This document shows positions 10,901 to 19,620 of a DNA stretch of 64,000 nucleotides, piece by piece. The stretch is from NCBI RefSeq assembly GCF_959020145.1, contig NZ_CAUEQY010000003.1:1-64000 (forward strand), written 5' to 3'. Made by a program: the position numbers and the translations under genes. The stretch comes from an uncultured Bifidobacterium sp. GTDB taxonomy: Bacteria > Actinomycetota > Actinomycetes > Actinomycetales > Bifidobacteriaceae. Numbering within the stretch: position 1 is the stretch's first letter; the number at the start of each line of letters is the position of its first letter. The notes under the pieces were generated by a model. It worked only from the letters and a program-made list of their open reading frames with translations, was not told the DNA's origin and made no database searches.

Positions 10901-11513
10901 GCATAATGACATCGCCAAAGCTGTAGCCAATGAATACAACCGTGTATGTCTCAAATAGCTTAAGTAGAAAACGTGTCGCCCAGCCCTCTGAAAGGTAAGC
11001 CCGAGCAAAATCCCTATCGTCAAGGACTATTTCGCGATCAGGGCTATCCACTGAACCATGCAAGTACAACAATCCTGAGAAATCGCTGCCGATGGGGACA
11101 GCCGGTCCATAATAGCTTCTGCCTAAATCACAATTCTGCTTTTGCGCAGCTTCCTCAAGGAGAAGATCATAATTTGTTGTCACAATGCGCGGAGTTTTTA
11201 CGCTACTAACGAGTCTGACGATAGCTTCGTGCGTGGAATTGCAATGAATATTATCACCACGCATGAGATCTTTAGTTCGCTTGTGAGCATTAAAATTATC
11301 AGGCAGCATCCCAATAAAACGATCCAACTGCTCACCATTATGAGGGAGAGGCTCATCTGCCTCTTCAGCAAGCTTTGTGGCTAACTGCTCATAAGAAGGC
11401 AGATTGGAGGGAGGATTAAATGAAACTCCCGCGCCGACAAAGAAAACCACTTCATCCTTCGCGGCGGCGTCGAGTAACTGTTGAGGAATATTTACATCTG
11501 CCGTGATCCACAT
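7932..11513 (-). CDS. Large SIR2-domain protein embedded in BREX
   Basis: This 1193-residue protein has an N-terminal SIR2 domain: FFVGAGVS at residues 24-31, TTNYD near 112, LHGS near 151 with the likely catalytic His, and FIGYSFGD near 197. Defence SIR2 proteins are NADases that deplete NAD during infection. The remaining roughly 950 residues are helical with no motif I can name; the C-terminus may be DUF4020-like. The gene begins 10 bases after the pglX stop and ends 21 bases before the AlbA_2 gene. Its base composition is visibly much more AT-rich than pglX, pglZ and brxC, which points to separate acquisition. An abortive-infection role coupled to BREX is an attractive inference, not shown by the sequence. 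Confidence 0.85.
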   Translation of the reverse strand: MWITADVNIPQQLLDAAAKDEVVFFVGAGVSFNPPSNLPSYEQLATKLAEEADEPLPHNGEQLDRFIGMLPDNFNAHKRTKDLMRGDNIHCNSTHEAIVRLVSSVKTPRIVTTNYDLLLEEAAQKQNCDLGRSYYGPAVPIGSDFSGLLYLHGSVDSPDREIVLDDRDFARAYLSEGWATRFLLKLFETYTVVFIGYSFGDVIMRYLALGISSHARPRYIFLSEEDMNGRDNEWQHNGITPIAYPSANKHCALVRAINAWADHMSLDYNAYEKRLPGIIENGVPKDAVDLDYASAALSTAEGAQCFVDIIERKEGQEETVKSKIKREWLSWLMSSDALREVFTERGPKTQNEKILLDWFLVDFVQKPEERDFVLYVLCKLQSSMSDWLFEQLHECVSYCISHRDRRDLIPVFTVLMTSMQGHSAPSVLDEFIEPSLLYNSDISPQILSLIIRPYLKLTAPFRGNGIRPRAEIAWPYDRIEEIDNHLSFDMKKMALLAESSLQRASALLQAYQGENEYSCLSRPSIEPSDQNLYVSDLQSMFVDILRDYAHGHKDQQDSLIYRWWNSESALLKRLAINTIAFSDWDANRKITWILEHDYLFDLDAHHEVYMVLKEAAPSMGENSKKNILEYLRNKLDSLKETYSDERTALYEQFDVLQWLLKHMNGGMGNWPEAQKWKNELARKYNFLPREHADFHIYSEGVCSVTTGITDEQFIDILENRPSVLEEKMFGNQDKTVKFDSLSINNQISEVVSHNPRVGFTLWELVNRHKESDAVQYSCSIIRGWGEASLDDEQILVLDLLKKLLPKMGQDEVSAVSFFLNRQIDGEKTTITAKTLQIMSDIALQIWERYSSTFSASKDQQWQNDPVTYSLNCWPGKLAYFWMGRIRWRYRQEADSWNGLDNLEKKMVRRFVDDEGDFSPLVWTALLTNINMLHSLDRENTESWLPDLMKKAGTKFIWNVMLPNPILNIRLIDIAFYESCLDEFKYLSHLDDYKKQSFLLQVFWIVTYAGLEDKRRAKLLSKVVTAGNGIYAPLFMDRIVWAFKFRLDSKSKNMVWDLWLHRFIEDRHAGKGRNWSEKERIAFAELIPLLDEHLKEGMKYLSDNFPRIMGRDFINLIMLKNIDDIPQECAEAFIEFYTCLFKQPDIPYVWRVEELLQNLIDKFGIGKVSPLVSLARQKRIISDTWSPSFKGGAA

Positions 11514-11523
11514 AAGCTGACAA

Positions 11524-14500
11524 CTACTCCTTGCCCAACGGATGAACGGGCCAGGTCCAGGTGGAGACTTCTTTGCGCTTCTTCTCGATAGCGGGGATGG
11601 AACGCAGGGCCTTGCCCATGCGCAGGTAGTTCACCAGCACACCGTCGTCCAAATCGATTTCCAGATTACGGGTAGCCAGCGGGTACAGGGTCTGATCCTC
11701 ATAGTCCTTGCATTCAAGAACGGCCTTGTGCAGTTTGGCGGCCTGCTTCTGGTCCGCGGTACGGTCGGAACGCTCCAAACCATCGGCGATGTCGGCGATT
11801 TTGCTAGTGTAGTCACGCAGATAGTTGAGCACCACGTTCGTGGTTTTTGGCGTATACCGATGCAGATACACGAGCGCCTTGAATGAGCCTTTGTTGTTGG
11901 TTTGGCTGGAATACTGCCAGTAGATCGGACGATTCGAGTACATCTTCACGTGGTCGTTGTAGAAATCGTTCACGAAATACTTGCGGATGCTCTTGCCCAG
12001 CACCTGTTCGATGTAGGCGATGTTCGCGGCCAGATTCTCCTTGCCGAACGCCACGGTGAGGAACCTGCGGAACCGTGTCACGATATCATCTTCGAAGCAG
12101 TCCGTCTCCGTGACAGGAATGACATTGTCCGCGTCCGGTCCGAATGACGGATTCGGAATCTGTGCAAGGTAGTCATCAAGTGTTTCACCCTGCGAAGCGA
12201 GAATCAAACCAGGCTTATCGAGCGAATACCTGCCGAACATGCAGCCCACCGCATACGAAATGAGCTCCTTGACGACATCTTGAGCGAATTTCTCGTTACG
12301 CACTTCCGGAGTATCCTTCGGATATGCGAACGCGACGTTGCGCTTCAGCGACACGCGTTCCAACAGTACATCGCACGGCACGTCATCACGCACGCCATAC
12401 GCATCTGCAACTAGCTCGTTATTACAAATCTCACGCTGACGCTGTTCCTCGGACACACGATTCCAGTACTCGCGAAGATGCGATACTGCATCTTCGAGCA
12501 AATCTCCCGCTTCTGCACCCTGATTAGGATCGAGCAACGTGAATAGCTGGAAATCCCACGATGTCTCAAACGAATCCCAATCCCTTTCGCTTGTAGATAC
12601 AAGTTCTTTCTCACGATCACGCCAATTATTTGAAATACCAAATTTGCATGGAAGTGCTCGAATTTGCCCTACTTCAAAATTAAGTGTTGGCGATAACGCT
12701 TGCATGATAGTCAAGGCTGTCGTCGAATTAAGAAAGCAGTTTAGCTCAGACAATAAGGTCGAGTCTGATAAGGCAACAGCAGCATCGCTATACGCGAATC
12801 CATGGCGGCGTCTCCGGAAAGAAGGCTGTCCAGAAGTGATTTTTGAACACGCCAGCGCATTTTTGAACGTTATTTCACGGTTCCGTGGAGTAGAACCGGG
12901 GAAATCAAAAAGCTTCTTTCCGTTTCCTGTCCAATCGACAACATACTCATTATTCCCAGCCCAGCGTCGGAAATCACCTCCCTTATCACATGGAACCCAT
13001 TTTTGTGGAGAAGTTTCTGCTAAAGCAACTCGATCAAATTGAATTAACTTCTTATAGCATTCCCACCAAAATCGCAAAAACCGTGCATTGTCGCCGGTGG
13101 TGACGCCCTGAGCGACATCGCTGATGTCGCTCAGGGCGTCACCACCGGCGCCCTTAGCGATTTTTCTATCGAACACCTTAAAAATAGCCTCAGACAGCCA
13201 ATAAACAATTGGCGAGCCAGGGATTTGCGCGAACTCGTGCTGGTTCACCTCGAAAAAATACTTGCGCATACCCGAATGGGCAGATTGCTCATTATTGTGC
13301 GCTTCGATAATTTCCAATGCACGAGGACCTTGCTGCTTCGCTCCTATAAAATCACTAAGCCTGACAAATGCACCCTTCCTATCGCTGCGACCCTTTCCTA
13401 GAGTGAAAGTACAAATAGGCACGGTGGCACCTTCGAATCCGGAATATTCCAGTTGAATCAATGAACTGATGTGTTCCTGTCGGATAATCCGTTGACGCAT
13501 CTGCTCATAGGAAGATATGAACATCCACACGTAAGGAGTCATGAAGCCAAGCTGCCCATGCTTAGGCACCAACTCAAACAGTCTATAAATGAATGCCGCA
13601 AAGAGATCAGCCCTGCCATCCTCATAATGATCCTGCACGAAATGTTTGAGCTCGCCGCTCATATTCTTTGCGCCCATATATGGCGGGTTCGCCACCACTG
13701 CCGCGTATTTACGTGCGAGGTACCTTGTTTGAGTAAATACGTCCTCTGTATGTTCACGCAGAAGTGGGTCGAACAACGTATCGACGCCATCCTCGCTTTC
13801 CGGTGATGACGCCGCCAATTCAACAAGCTCCTGTGGCGGCTGAATCAGCGAACCGTACACGTCCGCCTTCGCATAGGTGTTCCATACCGTGGAGTCCAGA
13901 TTCACCTGGTATAGGTCATTCAGCTCGGCGACTTCGTCTTCCTTGAACGCAATCGGCACAATGCGCTGAATATTCGGCTCCACCTGCTTCTTGAAGAATC
14001 TACGGGAACGGGAACGAGCCTTCATGGTCAGAGCGAAGGCGGCAAGGCTTGCGGCTCGTTCATCGATTTCCATGCCGTACAGGTTGTACTTGAGAATCAG
14101 GCCGGGAATATCGCTCGGCGCATACCCCTCCTCCTCGTAGATCTCATACAGCAGGTCGAACGCGTAGGTGAGCATGTGGCCGGAACCGCATGCGGGATCG
14201 CAGACGGTCAAGTCCTCCGGGGTCTGGATTTTGAGAATGTCCTCATCCCCGGCGGCATCATTCTCTGAAGGCCAGATGTAATAATCCCAGTTCTTGTACA
14301 GCTGGCTATCCGGATGCGACTGCATCCAAAGCCTGCCAACCGTGTTCTGCACCAGGTAGCGCACGATCCAATCCGGCGTGAACAGCTGGGTGGCTGCGGG
14401 AATCTCATTGGCTCCGGCTTTGTGGTTCTTCTTGAACCCGTCCATCACCTCGTTCTTGCGTTCCGAAATGTAGTACTGGTACAGCCAGCCGATGATCTCC

Positions 14501-15147
14501 ACATTGCCGGACGGATCGTCAACACCGCAATCCTCCGGAGTCATGACCTCCACCGCATTCCTCAACACGGAACCCTCGGCGAGCAGATCAGCTGGCATGA
14601 GCAGTTCATCCACTCTGCCGGCCTCCTTGCCGACGTTTTCAAACATGAACGGCAGGTTACGATTCCAGAACCGGCATTCGGATTGCAGCAACAGACCATA
14701 AGCCAGGCCCTGCGGATCATCCGCCAAAATGGAACCACTCAGCAATCCTTCAATGCGCTCTTTGGCCTTATCATTCACCCGCAACGAGAACACCCTGCTG
14801 TCATACTCGCCTCGTTTCGCCGCTGCAAGCACTTCCGGCAGACCATTCGTGCTGGTCAGGCCAGCTGGAGAGACCACCGGCGTGCCAGTGAACCCGTGCA
14901 CATCCATGTAACGGAACGCGATGATGCGGTTGAACCACCGGTACGCATAACGCTCCACCACATGCTTGCGGCCCTCTACGCCGCCACCGGCACGCTCGAT
15001 CTCACGCTGCAGAAAAGCGAACGCACGCGGGTCGTCAACCTGGGCGTCAGAATTCGGCACCAATGCGGCGTCAAGCCGGGCCCTCACCGCATTCATGAGC
15101 TGGCGGCGCGCATCCGTTGCGAAGGCTTGCAGTTTCGACGTGTTCAT
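11524..15147 (-). CDS. pglX: BREX adenine-specific DNA methyltransferase PglX
   Basis: PglX is the BREX methyltransferase that marks host DNA at a non-palindromic site and helps define self. Motif I is visible as DPACGSGH near residue 315 and the catalytic NPPY motif as VANPPYMG near 486. The conserved segment DVAQGVTTGDNARFLRFW near residues 675-695 marks entry to the predicted target-recognition part. The length, 1207 residues, is normal for the family. The ATG overlaps the brxC stop (ATGA, 15144-15147), so translation is coupled. A 59-bp palindrome lies inside the frame at 13092-13150, and the following stretch, roughly 12.5-13.1 kb, looks more AT-rich than the flanks. Both fit exchange of the recognition domain. 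The frame is open throughout, so the gene appears to be in an ON state. Confidence 0.93.
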   Translation of the reverse strand: MNTSKLQAFATDARRQLMNAVRARLDAALVPNSDAQVDDPRAFAFLQREIERAGGGVEGRKHVVERYAYRWFNRIIAFRYMDVHGFTGTPVVSPAGLTSTNGLPEVLAAAKRGEYDSRVFSLRVNDKAKERIEGLLSGSILADDPQGLAYGLLLQSECRFWNRNLPFMFENVGKEAGRVDELLMPADLLAEGSVLRNAVEVMTPEDCGVDDPSGNVEIIGWLYQYYISERKNEVMDGFKKNHKAGANEIPAATQLFTPDWIVRYLVQNTVGRLWMQSHPDSQLYKNWDYYIWPSENDAAGDEDILKIQTPEDLTVCDPACGSGHMLTYAFDLLYEIYEEEGYAPSDIPGLILKYNLYGMEIDERAASLAAFALTMKARSRSRRFFKKQVEPNIQRIVPIAFKEDEVAELNDLYQVNLDSTVWNTYAKADVYGSLIQPPQELVELAASSPESEDGVDTLFDPLLREHTEDVFTQTRYLARKYAAVVANPPYMGAKNMSGELKHFVQDHYEDGRADLFAAFIYRLFELVPKHGQLGFMTPYVWMFISSYEQMRQRIIRQEHISSLIQLEYSGFEGATVPICTFTLGKGRSDRKGAFVRLSDFIGAKQQGPRALEIIEAHNNEQSAHSGMRKYFFEVNQHEFAQIPGSPIVYWLSEAIFKVFDRKIAKGAGGDALSDISDVAQGVTTGDNARFLRFWWECYKKLIQFDRVALAETSPQKWVPCDKGGDFRRWAGNNEYVVDWTGNGKKLFDFPGSTPRNREITFKNALACSKITSGQPSFRRRRHGFAYSDAAVALSDSTLLSELNCFLNSTTALTIMQALSPTLNFEVGQIRALPCKFGISNNWRDREKELVSTSERDWDSFETSWDFQLFTLLDPNQGAEAGDLLEDAVSHLREYWNRVSEEQRQREICNNELVADAYGVRDDVPCDVLLERVSLKRNVAFAYPKDTPEVRNEKFAQDVVKELISYAVGCMFGRYSLDKPGLILASQGETLDDYLAQIPNPSFGPDADNVIPVTETDCFEDDIVTRFRRFLTVAFGKENLAANIAYIEQVLGKSIRKYFVNDFYNDHVKMYSNRPIYWQYSSQTNNKGSFKALVYLHRYTPKTTNVVLNYLRDYTSKIADIADGLERSDRTADQKQAAKLHKAVLECKDYEDQTLYPLATRNLEIDLDDGVLVNYLRMGKALRSIPAIEKKRKEVSTWTWPVHPLGKE
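13092..13150. repeat. 28-bp perfect inverted repeat with 3-base spacer inside pglX
   Basis: Bases 13092-13119 and 13123-13150 are exact reverse complements, separated only by GCT. On the coding strand the downstream arm encodes the conserved DVAQGVTTG segment of PglX, and the upstream arm encodes AGGDALSDI, which is probably the non-ancestral copy. The position is just before the predicted target-recognition domain. It may be a recombination site or scar; as RNA it would form a very stable hairpin. Confidence 0.95.
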
Positions 15148-18100
15148 AGCAGGATCTTCTTTCCATTCTCAATGGCGGCGATAAGCTCACGGCGGTAAGC
15201 ATCAAGGAAGTCATCCACATCATCCTTGGTTTCCAAAGCGTCCTTGGTGTGAGGCCTGCTGATGGTAGCGAACGACACGGCCACGCGCGGGGTTTCCTTT
15301 TGTTGCGATTCAGGAATGTTTGCATCCATCGGCGTAGTAGCTGTAGCAGCCTGCGCCTCTCCTGCGAGCGCGGTCTTCGGTCTCGGCGCGGAGGCTGCTA
15401 GCGTGTTGATGAGTTGCGGGTAAGTGCGTTCGCTCAGTTCGTGTACGCTTTCGCGCATTTTGTAGATGAACGGTATGCGCTGCATGCGTTCCGCCACTTG
15501 GTCCAGTTCTGTCTCGACCTTGGCTTGCGCGGCTTGTGTTGCATGCTGATATTCGGTGGAATCGTGGATTCTGGCGCGAATATCTTCCACGTCGTTAAGC
15601 GCGTTGGCGCGTTCGGTTTGGATGGTTGCGTCTGTTGCCTCACGCAGATCGTCAATGGCAGTCTTGAATTTATTGGTTTTGCGGAAGATGTTCGGGTCGT
15701 TTGCCAGCTGTTCCGCGGATTGGTACAGGCTTGCTGCCGTAGTGCCAGATACATAGTCGATGTTTGGCTTGTTGTTTTTCAGCCATTCCAATCCGTCTGC
15801 AAGAATCCTGGATTGGGAACCGTTGAGGAAAGCGACAATCGGGTCGATTACGTCTTCTTTAAACTCGAGCAGTTCTTCGGAACCGTTTTCGGTTTCTTGT
15901 GCGGTGAAATCGCCAAGCAGCCAGTCCTCACCCATTCCGGAGGCATAGTTGATTTTCTCAATGGCCTTGTCGAGCTGCTGCACAAAGCCGAATCGGGCAT
16001 TGCGCACGCGCAGCTGGGTCAAACTCTCCGCCTCCCACTTAAGTCGCGTGGTAACAGCCTCCGCCAGATCAATCGCATTCGATGGCAGGTCCGCGGCGGT
16101 GAGCCCAAGGAAATCCCTGGCGAAGTCACGCAGCTGTGAAACTTTTCTCGTGTCGAATACGCGCGGTAGATCCACTCGGATGGAGTCCTGCTTTTTCGTT
16201 TCCCTAAGCACGCGGGCGGCCTCGCTGCGCTGCACCGGCTTGCCGTCCAGCGTCAGCGTGATTCTGTCGGAACCATACAGGTGGCCGATGCATGCGAGCG
16301 TGGCGGCGTACGGCCAACCATAGGGAACGCTGCCGTAGGCATCAAGAAGGCTCTTGACGGTGGCGACCATGCCTTTGCCTTTGTCACGACTGACCGCGGC
16401 GAACACATCATCGGCGGGAACGTCGAGTTTGTCTTGCACTGCGTTCAAGCCGTCGAACGTGCCAGGCTGATGCTGTGTGGCGTTCATGATAATCCGGGCG
16501 AGATCCGTTTCCTCATATCGTTGCCCGCCGAGCAGGGAGAAGTTTGTGTAATACCGGCCGATAAGCGTTCCAAGACCTTCCGCCATACGGGCCTGCACCT
16601 CGGTGGATTTCACTTCCACAGTTCCGCCGTTATAGTCGAACTCGCCATTGGCCGCGGCTTTGACGATGCGGGTACGCAGCTCCGTGTAAAGCCTTTCATT
16701 GGCGACGCTCTTGCGGGAGATGATCTGCTGGCGCACTTCTGACTGGCTGTTCTTGTCGGTGCGCATAAGGTACGTGTAGGTTTTCACGTACATGCGCAGA
16801 TCATCGAACAGTGTTCTGTCGGACATATCCAACAGCAAAGTGATGGTGTCGCGCATACCCATGCCCATGCGAATGGCATCGGCACGGTCCTGCGCATTGG
16901 TCGAAGTGACCACGTTCAACCAGATGGGCTGTTGCGCGGACTGTTGCACCCCATCGATGCGCAAACCATAGCGGAACTGCGCACGCTGCTCACCGTATGC
17001 CACTGTCATCTTGCCGAGCACATCACTGACCAGGATCTTCTTCAGCTCGTCGATTTCCTTGCTGGAGTCGATGTCCGTGTTTTTGATCTCCTGCTCAATA
17101 TCCTGCTCTTCGTTGGTCAGGTAATTGTAGGTATCTCCCACACGCTGCACATACGTGTCTTTTTCCAACTCTCCCAGAACATACTTGATGTTCCTTTCCA
17201 GTTCCATCACGTCCATGTCGAACTGGTCGGTCAGCAGAATGCGCAGGTTATGCGGTGTAGTAGGGAATCCGTCGACATGCTTGACCAGCAGCAGCACCTT
17301 CAGCAGGCGTACGCCCAGTTCCTTTATATCGGAGCCAAGTCTCTTTTCAGCTTGGTTGATGCGGAAGTTCGAGGTTGATTGGATGGCGTCGGCAATACCG
17401 TCATATAGTTTGTCGAACGGCATCAGGGCCCCGACCATCTCATTCTGGCTGGACCGCAGCGTGCTGCTGATGGTGGAAAGCATGGACCGTTCACCCACAG
17501 ATGCGTGGCGCCCGGAGAACATGTTGTAGCGGCTCATCTCCCGCAGCACGTTCTGGAACAATTCGAATTCATAGTTCACGAACGGATACGACGCGATGAA
17601 ATCGTCCTTGCCGTATGCCTTGTTATTACTGAATTTCGAAGTCTCACGAGTGAATTCGAACATGGTGCGCAGGTTCGCGTTCTGCTCATCCCACAGCTCG
17701 TTCATCACCGACTCATATTCCGGTTTCTTGGTCAGCAAGCGCTTCTGAATGACTTCCACCACGTCGGCGCTGTTGAGCTTCAGCTTGATGGAGAACCTGC
17801 CCTGGATCTTCGAAAAGTCATAGCTTTGCTGCTTGGTCCGATCACCGACGATGGTATCCATGTCTTCCTGAGAGGTGACCACTACCCATGCACGCCCGTT
17901 GGTCTTGACGGCAAGATCCTCGGCAATGGATTGCAGGGACAGCATGAGCTCCCTGTTCTCACCGATGAACTGGCCAACCTCGTCCACGAGGAACAAGATA
18001 CGGCGGTTCGGTTCCTGATGGGACAGCCATGCGTTCACGTCGTCTGCGAAATCGCCGACCGTCATCGTATACGTATCCTCATAGCGCTGGATGATGCTGT

Positions 18101-18803
18101 CCTGCTCCGGCTTGCCCGTCACCGCGGCATAGGCTTCGCAGATCTCATCATCCCATAGCACGGCCTCGTCGCGCCCCTCGCTCCACGGTTTGCCAGCCGC
18201 TTGTTCGAATTCATGTTTGAAATCGTCAAGGTAGCCGTTGTTCGCCAGATCACATTCGAATTTCGCGACAAACGGATTCTTGCCATAGAAGCCACGCGCC
18301 TCATCGAATACGCGGACAAAGGCGTACAACAGCGCATCAGAGGCATTGGATTTATCTGCCTTCTGATCGATGTTAAACAGAATCGACGTGGCAGGAATCG
18401 TCAAGGTCTTCTCAAGCTGCCCTGCAAGCATCTGGTCATCCTGCGATTCGGCTTTGCCCATAAAGGTACGAACAATCTGCTCACGATTCATGGTCGGTTT
18501 ATTGCCCTTGTCGACGAGTTCGGCCGGAACCTCGCCCAAAACGTGTGACAGCATCTTCAACAAGTGCGATTTACCAGAACCAAAGAAACCGGAAATCCAT
18601 GCGCCATTCTGTTCGTGGTTCGACGGGTCGTTGTATGCGTCAAGGAATTTGGCCAGATTGCGGCAAATCTCCTCCGTAAGCACATACTCGTTGACCTCAT
18701 CGTCAAGGTTCTTCTCATCATTGGCCTTGATCACACCATTGATATTGCGGTCAATGTCCTTGCTGAACAACTCCTTGAAGCTGATAGCGCTTTCCCCGTT
18801 CAT
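15144..18803 (-). CDS. brxC: BREX P-loop ATPase BrxC
   Basis: BrxC is the large ATPase of BREX and is related to PglY. Walker A is GFFGSGKS at residues 72-79 and a Walker B-like LFLVDEVGQFIGE follows near 272-284. I chose the ATG at 18801-18803 (MNGESAISFKELF), giving 1219 residues, because AGAAGGGA lies just upstream and the conserved N-terminus begins here; an in-frame upstream start would add 12 residues. The C-terminal half is largely helical, with coiled-coil-like stretches near 15.5-15.8 kb. The gene follows brxB by 91 bases and overlaps pglX by four. In the family BrxC is essential for both methylation and defence. Confidence 0.93.
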   Translation of the reverse strand: MNGESAISFKELFSKDIDRNINGVIKANDEKNLDDEVNEYVLTEEICRNLAKFLDAYNDPSNHEQNGAWISGFFGSGKSHLLKMLSHVLGEVPAELVDKGNKPTMNREQIVRTFMGKAESQDDQMLAGQLEKTLTIPATSILFNIDQKADKSNASDALLYAFVRVFDEARGFYGKNPFVAKFECDLANNGYLDDFKHEFEQAAGKPWSEGRDEAVLWDDEICEAYAAVTGKPEQDSIIQRYEDTYTMTVGDFADDVNAWLSHQEPNRRILFLVDEVGQFIGENRELMLSLQSIAEDLAVKTNGRAWVVVTSQEDMDTIVGDRTKQQSYDFSKIQGRFSIKLKLNSADVVEVIQKRLLTKKPEYESVMNELWDEQNANLRTMFEFTRETSKFSNNKAYGKDDFIASYPFVNYEFELFQNVLREMSRYNMFSGRHASVGERSMLSTISSTLRSSQNEMVGALMPFDKLYDGIADAIQSTSNFRINQAEKRLGSDIKELGVRLLKVLLLVKHVDGFPTTPHNLRILLTDQFDMDVMELERNIKYVLGELEKDTYVQRVGDTYNYLTNEEQDIEQEIKNTDIDSSKEIDELKKILVSDVLGKMTVAYGEQRAQFRYGLRIDGVQQSAQQPIWLNVVTSTNAQDRADAIRMGMGMRDTITLLLDMSDRTLFDDLRMYVKTYTYLMRTDKNSQSEVRQQIISRKSVANERLYTELRTRIVKAAANGEFDYNGGTVEVKSTEVQARMAEGLGTLIGRYYTNFSLLGGQRYEETDLARIIMNATQHQPGTFDGLNAVQDKLDVPADDVFAAVSRDKGKGMVATVKSLLDAYGSVPYGWPYAATLACIGHLYGSDRITLTLDGKPVQRSEAARVLRETKKQDSIRVDLPRVFDTRKVSQLRDFARDFLGLTAADLPSNAIDLAEAVTTRLKWEAESLTQLRVRNARFGFVQQLDKAIEKINYASGMGEDWLLGDFTAQETENGSEELLEFKEDVIDPIVAFLNGSQSRILADGLEWLKNNKPNIDYVSGTTAASLYQSAEQLANDPNIFRKTNKFKTAIDDLREATDATIQTERANALNDVEDIRARIHDSTEYQHATQAAQAKVETELDQVAERMQRIPFIYKMRESVHELSERTYPQLINTLAASAPRPKTALAGEAQAATATTPMDANIPESQQKETPRVAVSFATISRPHTKDALETKDDVDDFLDAYRRELIAAIENGKKILL

Positions 18804-18894
18804 CTGCGTTCCCTTCTTCTTTGAACGAATACTTCGCAAGCGTTACTCGCATTCCACCTGAATCGGCAAAACAACCCTTAGGCCGTCATTCCTG

Positions 18895-19614
18895 TCATTC
18901 CTCCAGTCGCACACTCATCTCACGCAGATTTTGCGCACGATAATAATTATCCCCAGGCAAACAGCCGAATAGCGACATGACCGACCCCGCGGAAGCGCTT
19001 CTCGTAAACGTACCCGGATAGAACAGCACCAATGGGCGATCATCGATGCGCCCTTGCAACGCGTTAAGCAGTGTATGCGCACGAATATACGGGTAGACCT
19101 TGCCGATTCCCGTAATGAATACGATATTGGCTCCGCCCTCGCTCTTGGCCTGCTTGTAATGATCACGAATGGTATCAGGCAACTGAGCCGTATCCGCGCC
19201 CAACACGTTATCGAGCAGTCCTAAAAACTTATCCGTATGCGCATCCGACGAGACTTTTCTGTGGCGTTTTGCCTCCCTATTAAGCACACGATCCAGAATG
19301 CCACGATTACCAAGAATCTCCAGAACAACATCGAATAAATCCAGCGTGAGCACCTGCGGAGCATAATCGCCATCATATTTCGGCGTCATCGTCTGCAGCT
19401 GACTCACCAATTGCCTGATATGTTCGGCGACCTCAAGCTCCTGCCTAGGCGGATAGTCATAAATGTAATAAGGCTGCTCACCGGCCAATCCACTATTGGT
19501 TCTGAACGAACGGGACTCCATGATCTCGCGCAAATGAGCGAAATCAGCATCAATGTCACGGCGCTCATCGGCAGCTTCAACGCCTGCGATGAAATCGGTC
19601 ATGCTATCCCCCAT
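18895..19614 (-). CDS. brxB: BREX protein BrxB (DUF1788)
   Basis: The 239-residue protein matches the DUF1788/BrxB family in length and in its segments (YYIYDYPPRQELEV, VLTLDLFDVVLEIL, FITGIGKVYPYIRAH, PLVLFYPGT). Its role in BREX is not well defined; it is a conserved small core component of type 1 systems. The start is either the ATG at 19614, seven bases after the brxA stop, or one four codons downstream at 19602 behind GGGGGA; I cannot decide between them. It lies second in the operon between brxA and brxC. Confidence 0.9.
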   Translation of the reverse strand: MGDSMTDFIAGVEAADERRDIDADFAHLREIMESRSFRTNSGLAGEQPYYIYDYPPRQELEVAEHIRQLVSQLQTMTPKYDGDYAPQVLTLDLFDVVLEILGNRGILDRVLNREAKRHRKVSSDAHTDKFLGLLDNVLGADTAQLPDTIRDHYKQAKSEGGANIVFITGIGKVYPYIRAHTLLNALQGRIDDRPLVLFYPGTFTRSASAGSVMSLFGCLPGDNYYRAQNLREMSVRLEE

Positions 19615-19620
19615 TCGTAC

